Shown one piece after another: positions 9,126-17,869 of a DNA stretch of 56,177 bases. Where the stretch lies: the NCBI GenBank assembly GCA_024400305.1, contig JAKSMX010000018.1:1-56177 (forward strand), written 5' to 3'. This DNA comes from Bacteroidales bacterium (GTDB taxonomy: Bacteria; Bacteroidota; Bacteroidia; Bacteroidales; F082). Both the position numbers and the translations under genes were made by a program. Positions within the stretch are counted from its first letter, which is position 1; every line of letters begins with the position of its first letter. Under the pieces are notes generated by a model. That model was not told where the DNA came from. It was given only the letters and a program-made list of their open reading frames with translations, and did not search any database.

Positions 9126-9133
9126 TATTTTTG
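9126..9133 (+). promoter_or_regulatory. -7 box for radA
   Basis: TATTTTTG fits the TAnnTTTG consensus and lies about 40 bases before the radA start. No convincing -33 TTTG could be placed. Confidence 0.5.
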
Positions 9134-9174
9134 CGCCTTTCAAACTTTAAAAACTTTTAAATTTTCAGACTGTC

Positions 9175-10545
9175 ATGGCAAAGACGAAAACGGTTTTTTT
9201 CTGCAAGGAGTGCGGCAACGAGTCGCCGAAATGGATAGGACACTGCCCGGGATGCGGTGCGTGGAACAGCTATGTCGAAGAGACGGTGGTGACCGGAAAA
9301 GACAGCAGGTCGGTTGCCAAAGATGTTGATTTGGCGCATTTTAAGTCGAAGCCAATACCGATAAAAGATGTGGTGAGCGCAGATGAGAAACGCATCGACA
9401 TGATGTGCGGGGAGTTCAACCGCGTGCTCGGCGGCGGCCTCGTCCCCGGCTCTTTGGTGCTTCTTGGCGGCGAACCCGGAATAGGGAAATCGACGCTTCT
9501 CCTTCAGGTCGCGCTGCATCTGAAAGACAAAAAAATTCTTTACGTCTCCGGCGAGGAGAGCCGGCAGCAGATAAAAATGCGCGCCGACCGCATCGGGATA
9601 AAGAACGAGAACTGCATGTTGCTCACCGAGACCGATACCCAGGAGATTTTGAGACATTTCAAAGACATCATGCCCGACATCATGGTCATCGACTCGGTGC
9701 AGACTCTTGAGTCGCCGGGCGTGGAGGCGACAGCCGGAAGCATCAGCCAGATACGCGAGACGGCGGCGGAGATGAACAAGATCGCCAAGACGTTCCAGGT
9801 GCCGGTGTTTCTCATCGGGCATATCACCAAGGACGGCGTCATCGCCGGGCCGAAGATTCTCGAACATATCGTCGATACGGTGCTTCAGTTCGAGGGCGAC
9901 CGTCACTACGGCTTCCGCATCCTGCGCACGGTTAAGAACCGCTTCGGCTCGTCGTCGGAACTCGGCATCTTCGAGATGAACGCCGGCGGGCTGCGTGAGG
10001 TGACGAATCCGAGCGAGATTCTGCTCTCGCAGCGCGACTCCGATGTCAGCGGCATCGCCATCGCCGCCATGGTTGAGGGGATGCGCCCGATGCTCATCGA
10101 GACGCAGGCGTTGGTCAGCACGGCGGCTTACGGCACTCCGCAACGCTCGTGCACCGGCTTCGATATCAGGAGGTTGAACATGCTTCTCGCCGTCCTTGAG
10201 AAACGCGCCGGATTCCGTCTCGGCGCCAAAGATGTGTTCCTGAACATCGCCGGCGGCCTGCGCGTCGAAGACCCTGCCATCGACCTCGCGGTCATGGCGG
10301 CGGTGCTGTCGTCGAGCGAAGACGTCCCGCTTGACGGACGCACGGCGTTCGCGGCGGAAGTGGGGCTTTCAGGTGAGGTGCGCGCCGTGAACAGGGTGGA
10401 GGCTCGCATAGCGGAGGCCGACAAACTCGGTTTCAACAGGATTTTCATCTCGAAATACAGCGCCAAAGGCCTCGACACCAGCAAGTACAAAGTCGAAGTG
10501 GTGCCGGTGGCGACAATAGGGGAGTTGTACAAGAGACTTTTTTGA
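9175..10545 (+). CDS. radA: DNA repair protein RadA
   Basis: A 456-residue cytosolic RecA-like ATPase that drives branch migration during recombinational repair. The parts are in the expected order: a C4 zinc finger (C10, C13, C24, C27), a Walker A motif GEPGIGKST near residue 99, a Walker B region ending in MVIDSVQT, and the RadA-specific KNRFG motif at 254-258. A C-terminal Lon-protease-like domain (AEVGLSGEVRAVNRVEARIA) closes the protein. Length matches the family. It diverges from the SusC operon and is followed by an AT-rich toxin-antitoxin pair that looks inserted. Confidence 0.97.
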   Translation: MAKTKTVFFCKECGNESPKWIGHCPGCGAWNSYVEETVVTGKDSRSVAKDVDLAHFKSKPIPIKDVVSADEKRIDMMCGEFNRVLGGGLVPGSLVLLGGEPGIGKSTLLLQVALHLKDKKILYVSGEESRQQIKMRADRIGIKNENCMLLTETDTQEILRHFKDIMPDIMVIDSVQTLESPGVEATAGSISQIRETAAEMNKIAKTFQVPVFLIGHITKDGVIAGPKILEHIVDTVLQFEGDRHYGFRILRTVKNRFGSSSELGIFEMNAGGLREVTNPSEILLSQRDSDVSGIAIAAMVEGMRPMLIETQALVSTAAYGTPQRSCTGFDIRRLNMLLAVLEKRAGFRLGAKDVFLNIAGGLRVEDPAIDLAVMAAVLSSSEDVPLDGRTAFAAEVGLSGEVRAVNRVEARIAEADKLGFNRIFISKYSAKGLDTSKYKVEVVPVATIGELYKRLF

Positions 10546-10576
10546 CAAAAATACTGCTGATGTAAAATATTATATG

Positions 10577-10584
10577 TATTTTTG
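10577..10584 (+). promoter_or_regulatory. -7 box for the RelB/PIN operon
   Basis: TATTTTTG, 17 bases upstream of the antitoxin start, giving a very short leader. Confidence 0.55.
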
Positions 10585-10601
10585 CAGTAAAAATTTAAAA
10601 T

Positions 10602-10892
10602 ATGGCACAATCGACAATAACATTCAGAGTTGAAGACAATTTAAAAAATGATTTTGAAACGTTATGCAGTGAATTTGGTTTTAATTATACTGCTGCGTTT
10701 ACTGTTTTTATGAAAGCTGTAGTGCGAGAAAAGCGTATTCCATTTGAGATAAAATCTTCACAATCAATGAGAAATACTAAAGCGTGGGAGTCATTTTTAA
10801 CAATGCGTCAGCAAGCTGCCGATGAAGGATTGCAAGATTTGTCGTTGGACGAAATAAATGACATCATCAAAGAAGTTAGGGATGAGAAATAA
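10602..10892 (+). CDS. RelB/DinJ-family antitoxin
   Basis: A 96-residue protein with an N-terminal ribbon-helix-helix of the RelB/DinJ type (STITFRVEDNLKNDFETLCS followed by a helix with AAFTVFMKAVVREKRIPFEI). It should bind DNA at its own promoter and neutralise the toxin encoded directly downstream with its C-terminal tail. The C-terminal half (LDEINDIIKEVRDEK) is short and charged, as expected for a toxin-wrapping segment. Its stop codon overlaps the toxin start. The pair is visibly AT-richer than radA before it, in keeping with a mobile module. Confidence 0.85.
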   Translation: MAQSTITFRVEDNLKNDFETLCSEFGFNYTAAFTVFMKAVVREKRIPFEIKSSQSMRNTKAWESFLTMRQQAADEGLQDLSLDEINDIIKEVRDEK

Positions 10893-11295
10893 CGTTTTTG
10901 CAGTTATTGACACAAATGTGATAGTGTCGGCGTTGCTGTCTAAAGATTTTAATGCAAGCACCGTACAGGTTTTCAGGGCAATAATTGATATGAGGATTAC
11001 GCCATTATACAATGATGAAATATTTCAAGAGTACAATGATGTCTTATCTCGTAGTAAGTTTAATTTTGCAAAAGAAAATGTAAAAAACGTCTTGTCAGTT
11101 TTCAAAACAAACGGGATAAACATTAAAAGGAGAAAAATTGAAGACGAAATATTTCCCGACCCCAAAGACATTGTGTTTTATGAAGTTGCGATGTCGAAAG
11201 AAGATGCTTTTTTAGTTACCGGCAATATCAAACATTTCCCCACGAAACCATTTGTTGTGACACCATCTCAAATGATTGCGATTCTTAATCAATAG
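10882..11295 (+). CDS. PIN-domain toxin, paired with RelB-type antitoxin
   Basis: A 137-residue PIN-domain ribonuclease of the PIN_3/TIGR00305-like group, expected to cleave RNA when free of antitoxin. The first catalytic aspartate is D10 in FAVIDTNVIVSALLS. Later acidic positions lie in DEIFQEYNDVLSR and in the FPDPKDIVFYEVAMSKEDAF block, with the closing LVTGNIKHFP segment typical of the family. An ATG at 10858 would add eight residues inside the antitoxin gene. The ATG at 10882, whose ATGA overlaps the antitoxin end, gives the usual short N-terminus. Translational coupling is likely. Confidence 0.85.
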   Translation: MRNNVFAVIDTNVIVSALLSKDFNASTVQVFRAIIDMRITPLYNDEIFQEYNDVLSRSKFNFAKENVKNVLSVFKTNGINIKRRKIEDEIFPDPKDIVFYEVAMSKEDAFLVTGNIKHFPTKPFVVTPSQMIAILNQ

Positions 11296-11312
11296 CTATC
11301 CGAATTGAAAAA

Positions 11313-11355
11313 ACTCGTGCAACTTGTGTTTCAAAACTTGTGCAACTTGTGTTAA
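11313..11355 (-). repeat. Two copies of the ACTYGTGCAACTTGTG repeat
   Basis: Units start at 11313 (ACTCGTGCAACTTGTGTT) and 11336 (ACTTGTGCAACTTGTGTTAA). The same units occur three times at 46138-46204 and twice at 52074-52117. The last bases overlap the stop codon of the leftward LD-carboxypeptidase gene, so that stop TAA is part of the repeat. Confidence 0.8.
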
Positions 11356-12188
11356 AAAACTATCGCCCTGTTGTCATCGATATGCCCCGCCGGGAAATCC
11401 CAGATGACCTGATAGTCATATTCTTTGACTTTTTCCATGATGATTTCCTTTGCGGTCATGCCGAAAGGAACGGAGTTGTCGTGCATCTGCGTGAACGCCC
11501 CGGCAATCAGGCCCTTGAGTTGAGCGAGTTTTCCGGCACGTTTCAACGCCGTCATCATGCGGTCGATGTGGTAAAGGTATTCGTCTAAGTCCTCGATAAA
11601 CAGCCACCTGCCGTCGGTGTCGGGGAATAAGTCGGAACCCAGCATCGAGTACAAGACCGAGAGGTTTCCGCCGACAATCTCCGGATTATCTGGTGTTTTT
11701 TCATTACCTGACAGCGAGTCGGGCAACCTCCAGTTTCCGGTGAGTGCGTCGTATAATGAATCCAGCGCTTCTTTGGTGTTGCTTTGGAAATTTATCGGCA
11801 TTGTGGCGTGGATGCTCTGATAGCCAAGCTGTTGCATCTTTGCGTGAAGCACGGTGATGTCGCTGTAACCGACAATCCACTTCGGATTTTTTTCAAATTC
11901 CGTAAAGTCGAGTTTGTCGATTATTCTGATTGTTCCGTAGCCGCCGCGGACGCAGAAAATCGCGTCGATGTCATCGCGGTCAAGATAGTCCTGAAGCACG
12001 GCGGCTCGGAAACCGTCATCGCCCGCAAATTGGTGATATTCAGCGAATAGGCGCTCGTCGTAAACCGGCGTGAAGCCTTTGTTTTTTATCCAGTCAACGG
12101 CGTGTTTTATCTCTTCGCGGCTGATTTTACGTGCCGGCGCGACCAATGCTATTTTTGAATTTTCTGATAGATATTCTGGTGAAATCAT
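11352..12188 (-). CDS. LD-carboxypeptidase (peptidase S66 family), C-terminus short
   Basis: A 278-residue serine peptidase of the LdcA/MccF family, which trims tetrapeptides in cell-wall recycling. The catalytic triad is visible: S109 in IVGYSDIT, E199 in FIEDLDEY and H269 in FPAGHIDDN. The GGYG oxyanion motif also stands upstream. A TTG-initiated frame would start at 12215, but a TATTTTTG promoter box at 12203-12210 lies inside it, so the ATG at 12188 is chosen. The protein ends at NRAIVF, only seven residues after HIDDN. Most relatives continue with a beta-strand of some 15-20 residues. The stop codon sits in an intergenic repeat, so the end may have been trimmed. All catalytic residues are retained. 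Confidence 0.9.
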   Translation of the reverse strand: MISPEYLSENSKIALVAPARKISREEIKHAVDWIKNKGFTPVYDERLFAEYHQFAGDDGFRAAVLQDYLDRDDIDAIFCVRGGYGTIRIIDKLDFTEFEKNPKWIVGYSDITVLHAKMQQLGYQSIHATMPINFQSNTKEALDSLYDALTGNWRLPDSLSGNEKTPDNPEIVGGNLSVLYSMLGSDLFPDTDGRWLFIEDLDEYLYHIDRMMTALKRAGKLAQLKGLIAGAFTQMHDNSVPFGMTAKEIIMEKVKEYDYQVIWDFPAGHIDDNRAIVF

Positions 12189-12202
12189 GTTCAAATTTTT
12201 TC

Positions 12203-12210
12203 CAAAAATA
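12203..12210 (-). promoter_or_regulatory. -7 box for the LD-carboxypeptidase gene
   Basis: TATTTTTG on the minus strand, 14 bases before the ATG at 12188. It places the transcription start near the ATG and rules out the longer reading frame. Confidence 0.5.
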
Positions 12211-12275
12211 GACAAATTTTAAAAACGGCGTTGAACAAATTTTCAAAAAATGTGTTGTTGTGTCGGAAAAGTTTA

Positions 12276-12283
12276 TAATTTTG
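12276..12283 (+). promoter_or_regulatory. -7 box for the 12300 gene
   Basis: TAATTTTG fits TAnnTTTG. Two TTG steps at 12255-12260 could serve as the -33 element. It is 17 bases upstream of the start. Confidence 0.55.
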
Positions 12284-12299
12284 CAACTCTGATTTTAGA

Positions 12300-12671
12300 A
12301 TGAAAAGACATCTCATACATATCATCGTCGCTATAGCCACATGCTTGGCTGTCAACATGATGTATCCGTATTTGGCGCAGAGTCACGTGTCGTCGGACAT
12401 CAGCGGCGACGTGCGCGATATGGTGGAGACATCGTTCAATGCGGCGCATAATGTGATGTCGGTTTCCCATCTGCAAAATTCGGTTCCGTCGCCGCATGTC
12501 CAGCTCACTTCGCTGAAGAAAGTTCAAAACACGACCAACAACACCGTCGTTCCAAAACGGTACCCAACCAATTTCAAGTTTTTCGGACCAAAGACCTCAC
12601 CGCAGTCGTCATGCTGCTTCGCCTCGCCCAACGATTTCTTCGTTGTAATGCTGAGGCATCTCAGGATTTGA
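12300..12671 (+). CDS. Small exported protein of unknown function
   Basis: A 123-residue protein that I do not recognise. It begins with a hydrophobic segment (HLIHIIVAIATCLAVNMM) that could be a signal peptide or anchor. The rest is polar, with many Ser, Asn and Val residues, and has a CC pair near residue 105 (SSCCFASP). A promoter box directly upstream supports it being expressed. It is divergent from the LD-carboxypeptidase gene. Its stop is followed by a TAAGAGATTAGAGATGAG tandem tract also seen after other genes. Confidence 0.55.
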   Translation: MKRHLIHIIVAIATCLAVNMMYPYLAQSHVSSDISGDVRDMVETSFNAAHNVMSVSHLQNSVPSPHVQLTSLKKVQNTTNNTVVPKRYPTNFKFFGPKTSPQSSCCFASPNDFFVVMLRHLRI

Positions 12672-12761
12672 CAGTTAAAAGATAAGAGATTAGAGATGAG
12701 CGGGATTTTTCAGGGTGGAAAGATTCTGCGGGTTATTTTTTAAATTTCAAATTTTAATTTT

Positions 12762-13295
12762 ATGAACACTATAACAATTTTAGCAGAAAATATAAACAAT
12801 TGCAAGCTCCCGGATGTGGAGAAAAAAACAAATAATGTTTCAATAATTTCAGGCATTGTTCTTTTGGTTTTTGCCGCCATATTGTTTGTCTTGTCGAGGC
12901 AGGTGGATAACAATCTCGGCTCTTCCACCGAGGTGTTTTTCGGTGTCGTGGCCGTTTGTGTGGCACTGTATATGTTTTTCGCACAAAGGGAAAAAATGGT
13001 TGACACTACAACAAATTCGGTGGTGTCGAGAGATCGTATCTATTATAATGCCAGCGATTTACATGAAATTAAAGTCGCCTTGGCTAACAAGTCGTTCAGC
13101 GGATTGCGCGATGTGCGGCGGCAGCCCGACGGCAACGTGCAACTTGTTTTCTATTTCTCACATGACCATAATTACATAGCCGCCCAGGTGCAGAAATACG
13201 AGCCGTTTGAATACAAACCGTGTTCCGAGATTTATGTGTTCCGTGGCTCGGATGCGGAAGGACTTATTGAAAAATTAAAGGCCGAGAAAATTTAA
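12762..13295 (+). CDS. Two-TM membrane protein of unknown function
   Basis: A 177-residue protein, family not recognised. Residues about 27-45 (SIISGIVLLVFAAILFVLS) and 58-72 (VFFGVVAVCVALYMFF) form two membrane segments separated by a short loop. A C-terminal soluble domain of about 100 residues follows (LHEIKVALANKSFSGLRDV .. EIYVFRGSDAEGLIEKLKA). The layout resembles small Bacteroidetes membrane proteins with a cytoplasmic alpha/beta domain. A strong terminator follows, shared with the convergent nitroreductase gene. Confidence 0.65.
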   Translation: MNTITILAENINNCKLPDVEKKTNNVSIISGIVLLVFAAILFVLSRQVDNNLGSSTEVFFGVVAVCVALYMFFAQREKMVDTTTNSVVSRDRIYYNASDLHEIKVALANKSFSGLRDVRRQPDGNVQLVFYFSHDHNYIAAQVQKYEPFEYKPCSEIYVFRGSDAEGLIEKLKAEKI

Positions 13296-13339
13296 TAAAT
13301 CATCAGGAAATATCAATAGTGGATTTTTTTTGTTTTCAA

Positions 13340-13370
13340 AAAAAGTGTCGTCGTGATGACGGCACTTTTT
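13340..13370. terminator. Bidirectional intrinsic terminator
   Basis: Stem AAAAAGTGTCGTC / GACGGCACTTTTT with a five-base loop GTGAT and one G-U pair. A-run before and T-run after allow it to end transcription from both the 12762 gene and the convergent nitroreductase gene. Confidence 0.85.
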
Positions 13371-13419
13371 CTTGAAAAACAAAAAAAAACAAAACAAAAA
13401 ATTAAATAAAAAAACATTG

Positions 13420-14061
13420 TTATTCGACATATTGGATTTTCGAAGCGTCTCTTGGTTTGGCGTCGGGTGTTTCGTCGGGATAGCCGAATCCGATGGCCAT
13501 TATCAGTTCGTAGCCTTCGGAGAATCCGAGTTTTTCGACGTAAGACTTTGCGATGTCCGATTTCATGAACTGCACCGGCCCCATCTGTATGCAGCTCCCG
13601 ATGCCGTAGGCCCATGCGGTGTTGACCATGTTTCCGGCGAGGAGCCCGCAATCGACCTGCGAGCAGAGACCGGGCGTGTAGGCGATGAACACGACTGTCG
13701 GGGCGTTGCGGAAGATGTTGCGCAGGTTCGGGTCGCTGAACGGGTTGTGCGGTGCGTCGGGGTCCATGTTTTGCCTCTGAAGCTCGGTGATGCCGCCGAG
13801 GTATTCCTCGTTATCGACCACGCGTATCTCCCAAGGCTGGCGGTTCATGCCGCTCGGCGCGTTTATTCCGACTTCGAGGATCTTGTCCATGATTTCCTTT
13901 TCGACCGGCTCCGGCTTGTAGGCGCGAATGCTGCGACGTGTCATCAAGGTTTCAACGACAGCGTCTTCTTTTGTCAACTGATTGTCATTCATTTCGTTAT
14001 ATTTGTTGCAGCAGGCGCTTAACATCAACGCAGCCGCGATTATTGCCAAAGTTTTTTTCAT
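13420..14061 (-). CDS. Nitroreductase-family lipoprotein
   Basis: A 213-residue FMN-dependent nitroreductase-fold protein with a lipoprotein signal (MKKTLAIIAAALMLSAC), so it should sit on the outside of a membrane, which is unusual for this normally cytosolic family. Flavin-binding features include TRRSIRAYKPEPVEKE (the RRSxRxF-type start), INAPSGMNRQPWEIRVV, and the late GIGSCIQMGPV and AIGFGYPDETP segments. The natural substrate is unknown. A -7 box of its own lies upstream, divergent from guaB. The fold call is firm. The periplasmic or surface location is inferred from the lipobox. Confidence 0.88.
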   Translation of the reverse strand: MKKTLAIIAAALMLSACCNKYNEMNDNQLTKEDAVVETLMTRRSIRAYKPEPVEKEIMDKILEVGINAPSGMNRQPWEIRVVDNEEYLGGITELQRQNMDPDAPHNPFSDPNLRNIFRNAPTVVFIAYTPGLCSQVDCGLLAGNMVNTAWAYGIGSCIQMGPVQFMKSDIAKSYVEKLGFSEGYELIMAIGFGYPDETPDAKPRDASKIQYVE

Positions 14062-14109
14062 TTTACGATAATATTTTCAGATGCCAGTTTGCATTTGTAA
14101 AAACTTCTG

Positions 14110-14117
14110 CAAAGTTA
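14110..14117 (-). promoter_or_regulatory. -7 box for the nitroreductase gene
   Basis: TAACTTTG on the minus strand, matching TAnnTTTG, about 48 bases before the start codon. Confidence 0.5.
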
Positions 14118-14152
14118 TTAAAATTTTAGGTCGAACGTTGGATTTTTTTTTA

Positions 14153-14160
14153 TAATTTTG
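14153..14160 (+). promoter_or_regulatory. -7 box for guaB
   Basis: TAATTTTG, 58 bases before the guaB start. It is preceded by a T-rich stretch and a TTGG near 14138. Confidence 0.5.
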
Positions 14161-14218
14161 CAAATTAATAAAAAAGAGAAAAGTAATAACAAAATACGGT
14201 TCGGTATATATTTTAATT

Positions 14219-15691
14219 ATGACAAAAGACGAAAAATTTGTTGAAGAAGGTTTGACCTACGACGATGTGTTGTTAATTCCAGCTTACAGTAACATCATCC
14301 CCCGCGATGCAGATTTGAGGACCAGTTTCTCACGCCGCATAAGGCTTAACATCCCTATTGTGACGGCCGGCATGGACACGGTGACGGAAGCCCCGATGGC
14401 GATTGCAATAGCGCAGGAGGGCGGCATCGGCGTTCTGCACAAAAACATGACGATAGAGCAGCAGGCTGCCGAGGTCACGAAGGTGAAAAGGGCCGAGAAT
14501 GGCATGATTATCAATCCGGTGACAATCAAGGAAGGCGCACTCGTCTGCGACGCTTTGAAAATCATGAATGAGTATCACATCGGCGGCATCCCGGTGGTCA
14601 ACGATGAAAACATATTGGTCGGCATCGTCACCAACCGCGACCTCCGTTTTGAACGCCGCACCGACCGTCCGATCTCGGAAGTCATGACGAAGGAGAACAT
14701 CGTGACAACGACGGAGTTCACCGATTTCGCCACGGCCGCCGAGATACTTCAGGAACACAAGATTGAGAAACTTCCTGTCGTTGACAAGCAGAACCATCTC
14801 ATCGGACTCATCACCTACAAGGACATCATCAAGCTCAAGACTAAACCGAACGGCGCGAAGGATTCTCTCGGACGTTTGAGGGTGGCCGCCGCCGTCGGCA
14901 TCACATACAACACGATGGAACGTGCGCAGGCTCTCGTTGACGCTGGCGTTGACGCGATCGTCGTCGATACCGCGCACGGACACTCACAGAACGTGTTCAA
15001 CGTGACAAAAGAGCTGCGCAGGAGGTTCCCTGACATCGACCTCGTCATCGGCAACATCGCGACAGCCGAGGCCGCACGCGAGCTCGCCAAACTCGAAGTT
15101 GACGCCATCAAGGTCGGCATCGGACCTGGTTCCATCTGCACCACACGTATCATCGCGGGCATCGGCGTCCCGCAGCTCACGGCGGTATATAACGTCGCGC
15201 AGGCTCTTCAGGGTTCCGGCATCCCCGTCATCGCCGACGGCGGCATCCGTTACACCGGCGACATCGTGAAGGCGATAGCGGCGGGCGCATCCACAATCAT
15301 GGCGGGTTCGTTGTTCGCTGGCGTGAACGAGTCACCGGGCGAGACAATCATCTTCGAGGGCAGGAAATACAAGACATACCGCGGGATGGGTTCGCTCGAG
15401 GCGATGCAGAAAGGCTCGAAGGACCGTTACTTCCAGGATATGGAAGACGACATCAAGAAACTCGTCCCGGAAGGCATCGTGGGGCGCGTCCCTTACAAGG
15501 GAAGCCTCTCGGAAGTGGTATATCAGCTGGTCGGCGGCCTCCGCGCTGGCATGGGCTACACCGGATCGCACACAATCGAGGAGCTGCACAACGCGCGCTT
15601 CATCAAAATCACGGCTTCGGGAATGCGCGAAAGCCATCCGCACGACATCACAATAACACGCGAGTCGCCTAATTACAGCACGAAATCGTGA
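14219..15691 (+). CDS. guaB: Inosine-5'-monophosphate dehydrogenase
   Basis: A 490-residue enzyme that oxidises IMP to XMP with NAD+, the first committed step of GMP synthesis in the cytosol. The TIM-barrel core opens with [14 protein letters not shown] and is interrupted by two CBS domains (about residues 95-210). The catalytic cysteine is C307 in GPGSICTTR. The flap and IMP-binding motifs [12 protein letters not shown] and [10 protein letters not shown] are present, and the usual C-terminal SHPHDI region ends the protein. Length is standard. It is followed within 110 bases by a composite repeat and then the parvulin chaperone genes. Confidence 0.98.
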   Translation: MTKDEKFVEEGLTYDDVLLIPAYSNIIPRDADLRTSFSRRIRLNIPIVTAGMDTVTEAPMAIAIAQEGGIGVLHKNMTIEQQAAEVTKVKRAENGMIINPVTIKEGALVCDALKIMNEYHIGGIPVVNDENILVGIVTNRDLRFERRTDRPISEVMTKENIVTTTEFTDFATAAEILQEHKIEKLPVVDKQNHLIGLITYKDIIKLKTKPNGAKDSLGRLRVAAAVGITYNTMERAQALVDAGVDAIVVDTAHGHSQNVFNVTKELRRRFPDIDLVIGNIATAEAARELAKLEVDAIKVGIGPGSICTTRIIAGIGVPQLTAVYNVAQALQGSGIPVIADGGIRYTGDIVKAIAAGASTIMAGSLFAGVNESPGETIIFEGRKYKTYRGMGSLEAMQKGSKDRYFQDMEDDIKKLVPEGIVGRVPYKGSLSEVVYQLVGGLRAGMGYTGSHTIEELHNARFIKITASGMRESHPHDITITRESPNYSTKS

Positions 15692-15790
15692 AATTAGGTA
15701 ATTAGGTAATTAGGTGATCAGGTGAGAGAACCGCATAGCGGTTCCACATCCGTAGAAAACGAAATTTAATAACAGAGCCGCATAGCGGTT
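15692..15790 (+). repeat. Composite intergenic repeat: AATTAGGT tract plus two palindromes
   Basis: Directly after the guaB stop there are three to four units of AATTAGGT/GATCAGGT (15692-15722). A palindrome AACCGC-ATA-GCGGTT with tail CCACATCCGTAGA follows (15729-15756), then a second partial palindrome (15776-15790). The same combination occurs in the opposite orientation at 53669-53735. Confidence 0.8.
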
Positions 15791-15798
15791 TATAAAAC

Positions 15799-17814
15799 AT
15801 GAATATGAACAAATTAAGAATTTTTGCATTAGTGTTGGCAATGATGCCGGCCATCGTTTCAGCCCAGAGCTGGAAATCGGAAACCATGATGACCATCGGT
15901 GACAAGCAAATAACCGCGGGTGAGTTCATGGAGATATACGAAAAGAACAACGTCAACGGCGAGGTTCTCGACAAGAAGTCGGTTGATGAATATCTTGACC
16001 TGTTCACGACATTCAAGCTGAAGGTCATCGAGGCGCAGAGCCGGGGGATGGACACCGCCGCCAAGTTCGTGAAGGAGCTGAACGGCTACCGCAAGCAGCT
16101 CGCCAAGCCTTATTTCTCAAATGACGAGACGACCGAATATCTCGTTGAGGAGGCCTATGAACGCATGAAGTGGGACATCAACGCGTCGCACATACTCGTA
16201 AAATGTGACGAGCACGCTGTCCCGGCTGACACCCTCAAGGCTTACAACAAAGCCATGAAGATTCGTGAGCGCATCCTCAAAGGCGAGGACTTCAACGACG
16301 TCGCCGTTGAGGTCTCCGACGACCCGTCGGCCCGCGACCACAAAGAGATACCAGGCAAGCAGCGCGCCTACAAGGGTAACCGCGGAAACCTCGGATATTT
16401 CACGGCTTTCGATATGGTGTATCCGTTTGAGACAGGCGCATATAACACAAAAGAAGGCGAAATATCGATGCCTGTGCGCTCAAGCTTCGGATACCATATC
16501 ATAAAGGTGAACAGCAAAACCCCGGCTTACGGAACAATCAAGGCCGCACACATCTTCCTTGCTGTTGACGAGAACGACCCGATCAAGACAGATTCGATCG
16601 TCCGCGAGAAAATCAACAACATATATAAGGAAATTGACGAAGACGGGAAAAACTGGTATGTCATGGTGAATAAATACACGGAAGACAGAGGCACCGTCGC
16701 CAACAACGGAATGCTCTCTCCTTTCAGGGTCAGCCAGATTGTACCTGAATTTATCGCGGCACTCAAAGGCTTGAAAGAAAATGAGATAGCCGAGCCTATC
16801 AAGACGAGTTACGGTTATCATATAGTGAAGTTGGTGTCTTCATCAGGAATAGACAGCTTCGACAAGGAGAAGGAAAACATCAAGAAGCGTGTTGAGAAAG
16901 ACATGCGTGCCAACATCGGCGACGATGTCGTGCTGAAACGCCTTATGAAGGAAAACAAATTCAATGAGTTTGTGAAGGTTAAGGACAAATTTATAAAAAC
17001 AGTTGACAGCACCCTCAACAACGGAGCTTTTGTGGCGTCTCCCGCGATCGACGTGAACAGTGTGCTTTTCAAACTCAACGAAGACAGCTTCACAATCAAT
17101 GACTTCATCGGTTACATCGAGAAGAACCAGAAACAGGAGCCGTTCCTCTCACCGGAGGCATACGCATATACTCTTTACGACGAGTTTGTGAAAGAGACAG
17201 TTTTCGCATACGAAGATTCGCGTCTTGAAACGAAATATCCCGAGTTCGGATTCCTCGTGCAGGAATATCATGACGGCATACTGCTCTTTGACCTCATGGA
17301 GAATGAAGTCTGGAACAAAGCCGCAAAGGACACAGCCGGACTCAAAAATTACTACGAGGAGCACAAGGACGAATACACCTGGGGCGAACGCGTGAAGACA
17401 ATGGTGATAATCACGGCCAAACCGGAATTGGTTGACACCTTGAATTATTTCCTGGATGAGGAGCTTACGGCTGATTCAATCAAGGCTATAGTGAAGTCTG
17501 ACAGGAATTTCTCCGGCACTTCCGTGAAGACGGTTTATTTCCAGAGAGGTGAGAACAAGGACATTGATGCGGTTGAATGGTATCCTTCAACGGTGGTTCA
17601 GTTCAATTCATACACCGACAATATGATTTATATCTACAAGATGCTCGAAGTACACGAGGCGGAGGTGAAGAAATTCAAGGAGGTGAGAGGCATCGTCACC
17701 TCAGCGTATCAGACGCAGCTTGAGCAGGACTGGATGGAGACGCTTAAGGAGAAATATCCGGTTTCCGTCAATGAGGTCGTCTTGGATGAAGTCAGACAGT
17801 ATTATGAGAAATAA
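15799..17814 (+). CDS. Periplasmic parvulin-type peptidyl-prolyl isomerase/chaperone
   Basis: A 671-residue periplasmic folding factor. A signal peptide (MNMNKLRIFALVLAMMPAIVSAQ) is followed by a helical N-terminal region and two parvulin domains. The first begins near residue 118 (INASHILVK .. SSFGYHIIKV), the second near 250 (KAAHIFLAV .. TSYGYHIVKL). A long C-terminal helical and beta region (about 375-671) has no motif I can name. The family assists outer-membrane protein maturation. It is followed by a second such gene (surA) and a MoxR ATPase. Confidence 0.9.
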   Translation: MNMNKLRIFALVLAMMPAIVSAQSWKSETMMTIGDKQITAGEFMEIYEKNNVNGEVLDKKSVDEYLDLFTTFKLKVIEAQSRGMDTAAKFVKELNGYRKQLAKPYFSNDETTEYLVEEAYERMKWDINASHILVKCDEHAVPADTLKAYNKAMKIRERILKGEDFNDVAVEVSDDPSARDHKEIPGKQRAYKGNRGNLGYFTAFDMVYPFETGAYNTKEGEISMPVRSSFGYHIIKVNSKTPAYGTIKAAHIFLAVDENDPIKTDSIVREKINNIYKEIDEDGKNWYVMVNKYTEDRGTVANNGMLSPFRVSQIVPEFIAALKGLKENEIAEPIKTSYGYHIVKLVSSSGIDSFDKEKENIKKRVEKDMRANIGDDVVLKRLMKENKFNEFVKVKDKFIKTVDSTLNNGAFVASPAIDVNSVLFKLNEDSFTINDFIGYIEKNQKQEPFLSPEAYAYTLYDEFVKETVFAYEDSRLETKYPEFGFLVQEYHDGILLFDLMENEVWNKAAKDTAGLKNYYEEHKDEYTWGERVKTMVIITAKPELVDTLNYFLDEELTADSIKAIVKSDRNFSGTSVKTVYFQRGENKDIDAVEWYPSTVVQFNSYTDNMIYIYKMLEVHEAEVKKFKEVRGIVTSAYQTQLEQDWMETLKEKYPVSVNEVVLDEVRQYYEK

Positions 17815-17826
17815 TGTCTGTGCTGC

Positions 17827-17869
17827 TTTTTTGCGTCGCTATGGCATAATGTCATGGTGACGCAAAAAA
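17827..17869. repeat. Long perfect-pairing inverted repeat between chaperone genes
   Basis: Arms TTTTTTGCGTCGCTATG and CATGGTGACGCAAAAAA pair over 17 positions with two G-U pairs, loop of nine bases. The T run is at the 5' foot and the A run at the 3' foot, so it is not a classical terminator on either strand. It may be an mRNA-processing or stabilising hairpin in the chaperone operon. Confidence 0.75.

Noticed and set aside
9157-10143. Long open frame opposite radA (328 codons)
   Set aside because: It lies antisense to an unambiguous radA gene, has a His/Arg/Ala-rich composition without domains and is explained by codon bias on the other strand.
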